Source: GCA-020356105 sp964347475 (GTDB taxonomy: Bacteria > Pseudomonadota > Alphaproteobacteria > UBA8366 > JADFVY01). From it: DNA of 64,000 nt. The translations under genes and the position numbers were made by a program. The first letter of the stretch is position 1. Every line of letters starts with the position of its first letter. This document shows, piece after piece, positions 53,592 to 62,633 of the stretch. The notes beneath the pieces were generated by a model. The model saw nothing but the letters and a program-made list of their open reading frames with translations, was not told the origin of the DNA and did not search any database. Location of the stretch: assembly GCA_964347475.1 (NCBI GenBank), contig CAYFYY010000010.1:16662-80661 (forward strand), read 5' to 3'.

Positions 53592-55313
53592 TCACCCCGC
53601 CCGTTCATCCAGCCACGCCGAACGGTGGCGGTGGATATCGTCGACCATATGGCGCGCAGTCTTGCCGGAGGGCGGCAGCGCCTCGTCGCGGAAGAAGGCG
53701 GGGAGTTCGTCGTCCTCGGCCGTGAAGCCGGCCGCCTCGTTGAACCTCGCCTCCATCTCCAGAGTCTCGCGGCCGAGCTGCGCGAAGAACTGGGTCGGCA
53801 AATCCGTGCCCAGCGCGTTGTTGATGGCGTCCACCATGAACGCGTGGTTGATGTTGGTCACGGCCCGACCGAAGATGCAGATGCCGAGGGAATCCGCCGC
53901 CGCCGAGTTGGTCTGCATCTCCATCGACACGCCGGTCAGGTGCGCGGTGTCCTTGTCGGCGCACTCGTAGACAGGCAGGTTGCCGACGGTATGGTCCGCG
54001 CCCTGGGCCGAGACCATCATCGAGATCGCGGTGACCTCGATGATGCGCGGGTCGTACGCGCTGATCGCCTGCTTCTTGATCACCGGCACGCGGCGGACCT
54101 GGTAATGCTCGCCGACATGGGCCGTGCCCCGGGCGAAGAGGCGCCCGCGCTCGGTGCCCTTGCGGATGTCCTCCAGCGCCGCCTCCATGAACGTAACGTC
54201 CCCGAACGTCGCCTGGCCGGCCTCCATCAGCACCGCGAGCATGGCGCCGGTCTCGATGGTATCGATGCCAAGGTCGTTGGCGATGGCGTTGAGCCGTGCG
54301 AGATCGTCCGGGTCGCTCAGCCCGCAATTGGTTCCCATCAGGCCGAGCGTCTCGTATTCCAGCGGCGAGACGATCTCGTTGCCGTCCTCGTCGACATAGA
54401 TGTTGGAGCACTTGATCATGCAGCCGGGCATGCAGGCATGCTCCGTCTCGCCGCCGCGGGCGAGGTTGCGCTCGCGGATGTGCTGGCCGCCCATCTTCAT
54501 GATCTCGACATCGGTGTCGACCAGCCGGCCGTCGCTGAAATTGCGCACCGGGATACCACCGACATGGTTCATCACGTCGGCCATCATCGCCGTGCCGAGC
54601 TTGGTGTAATTCTCGATCGCCGGCTCGGCGGCGAGCTTGGCGTTGTAGCCCTTGACCGATTCCATGACTTTCCGGCGGTCGTGGAACGGCGGCATCTTGT
54701 GCCTGTCGATGACGATCGCCTTGACCTTCTTCGACCCCATCACGGCGCCGACGCCGCCGCGCGCGGCGATGCGCACCGGCCGGCCCTCCGGGTCGGTAAA
54801 CGCGATGCCGGCGATCAGCCCGAGATACTCGCCGACCGGACCGCAGATCGCGAGGCTGACCTTGTCGCCAAATCTCTCGAACAGCAGCGCCGCGGCCTCG
54901 ATATTGCCCTTGCCGAGATAGGGCGTCGCGTCCTCGAAGGTGATCTCGCCCTCCTTCGGGATGCGGATCACCACCCATTCGTCCGATGCGCCGTACAGCG
55001 TCAGCCCGGCCAGCTCGAGCTGGCCGAGCGCGAAGGCGAAAGTGCCGCCGGAATTGGCCTCCTTGACGCCGCCGGTCAGCGGGCTCTTGCAGCCGACCGA
55101 CAGCCGGTTGGCGTTGGAGAAGTTGGTGCCGGCGAACGGCCCGGCGGAGAAGATCAGCGGGTTGTCCGGCGACAGCGGATCGACCTTCGCGACGCCCTTC
55201 TCGAGAAGCGTCTTGACGATGTAGTGCCGCCCCGCGCGGGCCAGCGCCTCGCCCTCCATCGCCTCGCGTTCGATGCTGCGGTCGTCAAGGTTGATATGCA
55301 GATAGGTGCGCAT
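53592..55313 (-). CDS. Aldehyde:ferredoxin oxidoreductase-like tungsten enzyme
   Basis: The 573-residue product has the AOR family layout: an N-terminal domain (FSAGPFAGTNFSNANRLSVG, KSPLTGGVKEANSGG) that binds the bis-pterin tungsten cofactor, and AOR domains 2-3. Cluster cysteines are at 294, 298 and 302 (CMPGCMIKC) with a fourth at 479 (SLGICIF). In characterised AOR the first three are spaced C-x2-C-x3-C; here it is C-x3-C-x3-C. The enzyme would oxidise an aldehyde and reduce ferredoxin or another carrier. No ferredoxin or pterin genes are adjacent. Many bacterial homologues have unknown substrates. Confidence 0.85.
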   Translation of the reverse strand: MRTYLHINLDDRSIEREAMEGEALARAGRHYIVKTLLEKGVAKVDPLSPDNPLIFSAGPFAGTNFSNANRLSVGCKSPLTGGVKEANSGGTFAFALGQLELAGLTLYGASDEWVVIRIPKEGEITFEDATPYLGKGNIEAAALLFERFGDKVSLAICGPVGEYLGLIAGIAFTDPEGRPVRIAARGGVGAVMGSKKVKAIVIDRHKMPPFHDRRKVMESVKGYNAKLAAEPAIENYTKLGTAMMADVMNHVGGIPVRNFSDGRLVDTDVEIMKMGGQHIRERNLARGGETEHACMPGCMIKCSNIYVDEDGNEIVSPLEYETLGLMGTNCGLSDPDDLARLNAIANDLGIDTIETGAMLAVLMEAGQATFGDVTFMEAALEDIRKGTERGRLFARGTAHVGEHYQVRRVPVIKKQAISAYDPRIIEVTAISMMVSAQGADHTVGNLPVYECADKDTAHLTGVSMEMQTNSAAADSLGICIFGRAVTNINHAFMVDAINNALGTDLPTQFFAQLGRETLEMEARFNEAAGFTAEDDELPAFFRDEALPPSGKTARHMVDDIHRHRSAWLDERAG

Positions 55314-55594
55314 GCCGTTCTCGCCTGGCTGGTCGGGGCGTCTCGCTGGATTGGGGGGCCGTACGATTACCGGACTATATGCGCCGCGCTCGGCGGCGGA
55401 CAAGTGTCTATCAGTATGCTGACGACAGGAAGACGCGACAACGGGTCGGTGCCCCTGTTTTGTTCTCATTCCGGCTGTTAGACTGCTGTCGGATTTTTTC
55501 GGTTCCGTCGCCAGCGTTCCCGTTCCATGGTTCGTATTCCCGGCTGCGCCGGCGCGTGGGCGGCTCAACCGCCGCTATGTTGGGAAGATCACCG

Positions 55595-57475
<1,881 letters not shown>

Positions 57476-57639
57476 GCTCAGGGCGCCTCGAGAGCGACCC
57501 GCCTGGCGGCGGTGCGCCCGGCGGGGCCCCCCGCGTAACCCGCAGAAAACCCTAACGCATGGGCTCGTTCCCCGTGTCCGGGGCCGGCGCCGGCGGATTT
57601 CGGTTGTAGATGCCCGCCCTTCGGATAAGATCGCCGCCC

Positions 57640-58785
57640 ATGGAACATTTCGACTCCTTGTCGACTCCCTGTCTGTTGCTCGATCGCGCGGTGCTGGAAT
57701 CGAACTGTCGGCTGATGGCGGCGCATATGAGCAAGCTCGGCGTTCAGCTGCGGCCGCACATGAAGACGGCGAAGTCGGCAGAAGTGGCGCGGCTCGCGAC
57801 GGCGGGCCATTTCGGCGGCATTACGGTCTCGACGCTCAAGGAGGCGCATTATTTCGCCGAGAACGGCTTCAAGGACATCCTTTACGCCGTCGGCTTTGTG
57901 CCCTCGAAGATCGGCGCCGCGGCGGCGATCCAGGAGATGGGCGACGCCCTGATCCTGATCACCGACAACATGGGCGCCGCGGCCGAGACCGCGATCCGGG
58001 CCGCCAAGCTGGGCCGCAGGTTCCCGATGATGATCGAGATCGACACCGGCGACGGCCGCTGTGGACTCGATCCCGACAGCGAGGCCGACGACATCGTCAA
58101 TCTCGGCCGGGTCATCGACAAGTCGGCGGCGCTGGAGTTGCGCGGCGTGCTGACCCATGCGGGGCAGTCCTATCACTGTAACTCGGCCAAGGCGATCAAG
58201 GCCGTTGCCGAGACGGAGCGCGCCGGCGTCGTCAAGGCGGCGGAGCTGCTGCGCGCGGCCGGCCTGCCGTGCCCGGTGGTCTCGGCCGGCTCGACGCCGA
58301 CGGCACGTTACGTGCAGAACCTGGACGGCGTGACCGAGATGCGCCCCGGCGTGTACATGTTCGGCGACGTCGACCAGGCGCTGATCGGCTCGTGCAGCTG
58401 GGACCACATCGCGGTCACCGTGCTGGCCAGCGTGATCGGCCACAACCGCCGCACCAACCGCATCATCGTCGATGCCGGCGGGCTCGCCATGTCGAAGGAT
58501 ATCGGCCCGTCGGAATTCGACAGCGAAACCGGCTACGGCACGGCGATGGGCGAGGGCGGACGGCCGCGATCCGACCGCATGTACCTTGCCGCGGTCAGCC
58601 AGGAGCACGGCCAGCTCGCCCTGCCCGGCGGCGCCGAGCCGCCATGGGAGGAATTCCCCGTCGGCAGCCGCATCCGGATCTTCCCCAACCATGTCTGCAT
58701 GACTGCCGCCGCGCACGACCGCTATCACGTCCTCGATGGTGCCGGCGCGGTCGTCGAGGAATGGCCGCGCGTGAACGGCTGGTAG
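57640..58785 (+). CDS. D-threonine aldolase/D-serine dehydratase-like PLP enzyme (alanine racemase fold)
   Basis: The 381-residue fold-type III PLP enzyme has LSTPCLLLDR, the PLP lysine in RPHMKTAKS (about residue 42), the barrel strands EIDTGDGRCG and SAGSTPTA, and a C-terminal metal site in FPNHVCMTAAAHDRYHV, whose His and Cys bind a divalent metal. Members cleave D-threonine-type beta-hydroxy-D-amino acids or dehydrate D-serine. The ATG at 57640 fits the family N-terminus; ATG 57610 is in frame. The 163 bases before it hold nothing I can name. Confidence 0.84.
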   Translation: MEHFDSLSTPCLLLDRAVLESNCRLMAAHMSKLGVQLRPHMKTAKSAEVARLATAGHFGGITVSTLKEAHYFAENGFKDILYAVGFVPSKIGAAAAIQEMGDALILITDNMGAAAETAIRAAKLGRRFPMMIEIDTGDGRCGLDPDSEADDIVNLGRVIDKSAALELRGVLTHAGQSYHCNSAKAIKAVAETERAGVVKAAELLRAAGLPCPVVSAGSTPTARYVQNLDGVTEMRPGVYMFGDVDQALIGSCSWDHIAVTVLASVIGHNRRTNRIIVDAGGLAMSKDIGPSEFDSETGYGTAMGEGGRPRSDRMYLAAVSQEHGQLALPGGAEPPWEEFPVGSRIRIFPNHVCMTAAAHDRYHVLDGAGAVVEEWPRVNGW

Positions 58786-58792
58786 CCTGTGT

Positions 58793-58807
58793 TGCTGCGC
58801 TGCAGCA
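58793..58807. promoter_or_regulatory. Palindrome TGCTGC-N3-GCAGCA upstream of the DUF1127 gene
   Basis: A perfect 6+6 inverted repeat with a three-base centre. It shares the TGYTGC-N3-GCARCA layout with the site at 15661-15677 and resembles PhaR-type TGC-rich sites. It lies eight bases after the aldolase-like gene and 150 bases before the DUF1127 gene. Confidence 0.3.
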
Positions 58808-58958
58808 TGAGGCCATAATCCGTTAAAATATGGTTAAATTGAGGCATTCGTGCCCGCCATTTCTGCCCTGCAAAAATGTCAATTCTCCGGTGCAATCGGT
58901 GTGCATATGTTGCCTGCAGATGGGCCTCCGTATTCACCCGTGCCGAGGGGAATTTGCC

Positions 58959-59114
58959 ATGTTTCTCGACCGTATCAGCAACGATTTTCGCCGCTGGCGC
59001 ACCTATCGCCGGACCATGACCGAACTCTCCAAGCTGACCACCCGCCAGCTCGAGGACATCGGCATCGCCCCTTACGAGATCGAGGACGCGGCGCGCGGCC
59101 GGTTCCGCCGCTGA
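58959..59114 (+). CDS. DUF1127 micro-protein
   Basis: The 51-residue basic product, MFLDRISNDFRRWRTYRR, then ELSKLTTRQLEDIGI and a C-terminal FRR, is a clear DUF1127 (YjiS-like) protein. These are abundant in Alphaproteobacteria and, in those studied, take part in phosphate, RNA turnover or stress responses. GAGGGG lies eight bases before the ATG at 58959. The upstream 170 bases contain an AT-rich stretch (58818-58845) that may hold its promoter. Confidence 0.85.
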   Translation: MFLDRISNDFRRWRTYRRTMTELSKLTTRQLEDIGIAPYEIEDAARGRFRR

Positions 59115-59150
59115 CCGCGGCCATGCCGTGCGACCCCCGGCACGGACCGG

Positions 59151-60152
59151 TTACCAGCCGACGACGGCATATGTGATCAGCTCACGCGGCTGCCGCTTGA
59201 CCTGAAGCTTGCCGAATCCGTCCCAGATTCCGATGGCGCGCGCGAGGGCGTCCGTCAGCGGGCCGGGCCGTCCCGGCTCACCGAACAGCGCCTGATTTGC
59301 GGCGCCGTCGAACCAGACGATGCCCTGGCGCATCTCCGCCACCACCATGTAATGGCGCAGCCAGCGGCCGATGCCGGCGGCCATGATGGCGTCGGCCTCC
59401 TCCGGGTTGTCGCGGGCGAAGGCGACGGCACGCTGCCAGGCCCGGTACAGGGCGCTGAATTCGGCCGCCCGTGCCTCGAGCGGCGCCGCCCGCGCCACCA
59501 CCGTCTCGATCAGCAGGCCGGGACGGTCCGTCGTGTCGGCGAGGATGTGGCCGCGCTCGCGTTCGCGGGTCCGACTCAACCATGGCTCCCAGGTGACGGC
59601 GGCGTCGACCTCTCCGGTTTCGAAGGCGTGGCCGGCCTCGCCGGGCGGCAGCGGCACGATGTCGATGTCGCTCTGCGTGAGGCCGGCCTCGTGCAACAGC
59701 ACATTGAGATAGAACTGGCCGGTCGAGCCGGGCCGCACCGCGACCCGCTTGCCCTTGAGGTCGGCGATCGTCGCGATGTCCATCGTCGCCACCAGCCCGT
59801 CGGCACCGCGCGACTCCGCGACCGCGAAGGTGAGGCGCAACTCCGTCTTCGGGGTCAAGTGCAGCACCGTCGCGTCGAGCATGCCGATCATGGCGTCGAG
59901 TTCGCCGGTGGCGAGTGCGGCCATGCGGACCGGCAAGTCCTCGATCGGCACCAGGCGGACTTCCACCCCCTCCTCGGCAAACCAGCCCTTGTCGCGCGCG
60001 ATGAAGAACGGCCCGGCCGAGACCCAGCTGCGGTAACCGATGCGCAGGGGCTCGGCCCGCCCGTCCGCTGCTGTCAGGACGACCGCTGCAGCAGCGAGCA
60101 GCGCCGCCAACAGCCGCCGCGCGCCGCCGCGCATCCCACTGCCGCCGCCCAT
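59151..60152 (-). CDS. NitT/TauT-type ABC transporter substrate-binding protein
   Basis: The 333-residue product has a Sec signal peptide (RRLLAALLAAAAVVLTAADGRAEP) and the family pattern LRIGYRSWVSAGPFFIARDKGWFAEEGVEV, GELDAMIGMLDATVL, GKRVAVRPGSTGQFYLN and VDAAVTWEPWLSR. It belongs with binding proteins for nitrate, sulfonates, thiamine precursors or amines. No permease or ATPase gene is adjacent. It starts 17 bases after the ureohydrolase gene ends and is co-directional, so a nitrogenous ligand is plausible. Starts at 60152 or 60134 both keep the signal peptide. Confidence 0.82.
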   Translation of the reverse strand: MGGGSGMRGGARRLLAALLAAAAVVLTAADGRAEPLRIGYRSWVSAGPFFIARDKGWFAEEGVEVRLVPIEDLPVRMAALATGELDAMIGMLDATVLHLTPKTELRLTFAVAESRGADGLVATMDIATIADLKGKRVAVRPGSTGQFYLNVLLHEAGLTQSDIDIVPLPPGEAGHAFETGEVDAAVTWEPWLSRTRERERGHILADTTDRPGLLIETVVARAAPLEARAAEFSALYRAWQRAVAFARDNPEEADAIMAAGIGRWLRHYMVVAEMRQGIVWFDGAANQALFGEPGRPGPLTDALARAIGIWDGFGKLQVKRQPRELITYAVVGW

Positions 60153-60168
60153 CCGACGCCCCAACGCT

Positions 60169-61140
60169 TCAGCCCGCCTTGCGGCGGGCGATCCCGTCGG
60201 CCAAGACGCAGAGGATCTCGTACATCATGGTGGCGCCGACCAGCGCGGTCATGCCTGTCTGGTCGAACGGCGGCGACACCTCGACGACGTCGCCGCCGAC
60301 GATATCGAGACCCTGCAGGCCGCGCAGCATGCGCTGCGCCTCGTGGGTCGAAAAGCCGCCGATTTCAGGCGTGCCGGTGCCTGGCGCGTAGACCGGGTCG
60401 AGGCCGTCGACATCGAAGCTGACATAGGTCGGGCCGGTGCCGGCGACGCGGCGCGCCTCGGCGATCACCGCCTCGATGCCGAGGTCGTAGAGTTCCTCGA
60501 TGGTGATCACGCGGATGCCCTGCTCGAGGCCCCATTCGTGGTCCTCTTCGGCATAGAGCGAACCGCGGATGCCGATCTGCACGGTGCGCTTCGGGTCCAG
60601 CACGCCCTCCTCGACGGCACGGCGGAACGGCGTGCCGTGGGTGTAGCGGTGGTCGCCGAAATAGCGGTCCCAGGTGTCGGTGTGGGCGTCGAAATGGACC
60701 ATGCCGAGCGGCGGCCCGTCGCCGGCCAGCGCGCGCAGGATCGGCAGGCTGATCAGGTGGTCGCCGCCGGCGGTGAGCGGCAGGATGCCGGCGGCCTTGA
60801 CGCGCCGGTAGTAGGCCTCGACCAGCTGCAGGGATTGCTCGAGGTCGATCGGGTTGACCTGGACGTCGCCCAGGTCGGCGCAGTTGGCCGCCTCGAACGG
60901 CTTGACGCGGCTCATATGGTGGACGTTGCGCATCATCGTCGAGGAATCGCGGATCTGCCGCGGACCGTGGCGGGCGCCGGCGCGGTTGGTGGTGCCGCCG
61001 TCCCACGGCACGCCGATCAGGCCGATCTCGACCCCGGCCCAGTCGGTGACGTGCGGCAGGCGCATGAAGGTCGCAATACCGGCGAAGCGCGGCAGCACGT
61101 TGCCCGATACCGGCCGGAACTGCCGCCTCTCTTCCGCCAT
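60169..61140 (-). CDS. Agmatinase/guanidino-acid ureohydrolase (arginase superfamily)
   Basis: The 323-residue binuclear manganese enzyme has the metal motifs GGDHLISLP, HFDAHTDTWD and SFDVDGLDPVYAPGTGTPE. It releases urea from a guanidino compound such as agmatine, guanidinobutyrate or guanidinopropionate. The loop sequences do not settle the substrate by eye. AGGAGG precedes the ATG at 61140. The binding protein gene downstream may supply its substrate. Confidence 0.9.
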   Translation of the reverse strand: MAEERRQFRPVSGNVLPRFAGIATFMRLPHVTDWAGVEIGLIGVPWDGGTTNRAGARHGPRQIRDSSTMMRNVHHMSRVKPFEAANCADLGDVQVNPIDLEQSLQLVEAYYRRVKAAGILPLTAGGDHLISLPILRALAGDGPPLGMVHFDAHTDTWDRYFGDHRYTHGTPFRRAVEEGVLDPKRTVQIGIRGSLYAEEDHEWGLEQGIRVITIEELYDLGIEAVIAEARRVAGTGPTYVSFDVDGLDPVYAPGTGTPEIGGFSTHEAQRMLRGLQGLDIVGGDVVEVSPPFDQTGMTALVGATMMYEILCVLADGIARRKAG

Positions 61141-61333
61141 CCCTGCCTCCTGTCCGTGCCCCGGCCCCGTCGGCGCGCCGCCGGACGGGGCCCGGAACTC
61201 ATCCCACTTCACGGCCAGCCCGTCAATGCGATTCGCCGCCGCGCCGCGCGCCGGACACTTGAAATCCTTGATCGCCGCAACGATCTCCGCTACACAGCAG
61301 CCGTCACGCGTCCGAACGCGCGGCCGCACCCGC

Positions 61334-61409
61334 GTCCCCTTCGTCTAGCGGTCCAGGACGCCGGCCTCTCACGCCGGAAACAGGGGTTCGATTCCCCTAG
61401 GGGACGCCA
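61334..61409 (+). tRNA. tRNA-Glu (anticodon CTC)
   Basis: The 76-base sequence folds as a standard cloverleaf. The acceptor stem GTCCCCT pairs with AGGGGAC, with discriminator G and encoded CCA at 61407-61409. The anticodon stem CCGGC/GCCGG encloses the loop CTCTCAC with anticodon CTC, and the T arm has GGTTCGATTCC. It reads GAG codons. It stands between the ureohydrolase and the CbrC-type remnant. Confidence 0.96.
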
Positions 61410-61757
61410 ATCTTTCCGACCACACGTGCTTACCTGATCGGGCACGCCCCCATTGCCGATGCGCCGGTGACGCCGGGCGACCTCGGGTCGATCCGTTCGG
61501 CCCGGGAATGAGCGCCTCCGCAGCAACTTCGGAAGACGGCCCGGAGCGGCGTCGGATCAGCAACGGGCCAACACGGGTTTGAAATCTGAGGAGTTCCCGA
61601 TGCCCGAAGAAAGATGCGAGATGAATGAGCTTGTGGGTCGGCCGGGAAGATAAGAAGATAATACGGGTTGTCAGCCTGACTCGGCGAGCCGCGCGAAAAA
61701 GGGGCTCGTCTGCGTCATATCGAGCCTTCCTGTTTGACGTCATGGTCGGTGGCGTGC
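61410..61757. other. Region downstream of tRNA-Glu without a clear gene
   Basis: No conserved gene is seen. A 17-codon open frame at 61600-61653 has a good GAGGAG ribosome site but no recognisable product and may be the remains of a longer gene. The stretch is less GC-rich than the genes upstream of the tRNA. No direct repeat of the tRNA 3' end was found by eye. Confidence 0.5.
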
Positions 61758-62320
61758 ATGACCTCTCCCGAGAGCGAATTGCCCGTGTTCAGGTATTTCC
61801 CAGATCCTGTCGGGAACGGCTGCATCGTCCGCGAAGACTCGACTTGCCCCTGCTGCGCGGCGCCGCGCCATTACATCTATCGCGGGCCGATCTATTGCCG
61901 GGGGGGCGGCATCGAGGAAGTCTGTCCCTGGTGTATCGCCGACGGCTCGGCGGCGAAAAAATGGTCGGCGATGATCTTCAACGATCTCGTCCCGGACCTG
62001 CCGGCGACCGTTCCCAATGACGTTGTGCGGGAAATCACGGAACGGACGCCTGGTTTTGAAACTTGGCAGGGGAACATATGGCTCTTTTCCCGGGACGACG
62101 CGATGCTTTTCCTCAACGAAGTCGCTGGAAGGCAGCTCCTGGCCGAAGGCAACGCGGCGAAGATCGAAGCCTGCCTCAGCGCGCTCGGCGTGGAAGATGG
62201 TGACCTCACGCCGCAACGTCTCGAAGCGCTGGAGTCTGTCGAAGTCGTGGGGAACCGGCGATCTATCTTTTCCAGGATCGAGAAAGCGGCGAATTTGCCG
62301 CGTATTACGACATGGCGTAA
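61758..62320 (+). pseudogene. CbrC (UPF0167) family gene with a single-base frameshift
   Basis: The first 165 codons follow the CbrC family: FRYFPDPVGNGCIV, CPCCAAPRHYIYRGPIYC, CPWCIADGSAAKKW and RTPGFETWQGNIW, with four zinc-like cysteines. After LTPQRLEALESVEV the family C-terminus (EPAIYLFQDRESGEFAAYYDMA, stop at 62318-62320) continues in the -1 frame, from a G4 run at 62249-62252. One extra G there would restore a protein of about 188 residues, the usual length. As written, the frame runs on to 62465 with an unrelated tail. A sequencing error in the G run is possible. Confidence 0.75.
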
Positions 62321-62633
62321 GGCGCGGTGGGATTTGCAGCTGCCTATCGACGCATCAGCAGAGATGTTTGACCGCCTGCCCCGCGCGCCGGCAATGCCCG
62401 CCTCCTGCCGGCCGGAGGGTGCGTGGTCATGCCTGTTTCCCCAACCGCGCCGCCCCCCTGCCTAAATTCCCGGGCGGCTTCAATCGCCGGTACACAACGC
62501 CGCGTGAATCGAATACAGTGATCGCCGTCGTGGGGCCGGCCCCGGGGAAACGCGGGGCCGAAAAGATGCCGGGCGAGAACCCGACGGCCCCGCCAGCGGA
62601 TTGCGGTGCCCGGGGACGCTTGCGCGCTTAACG

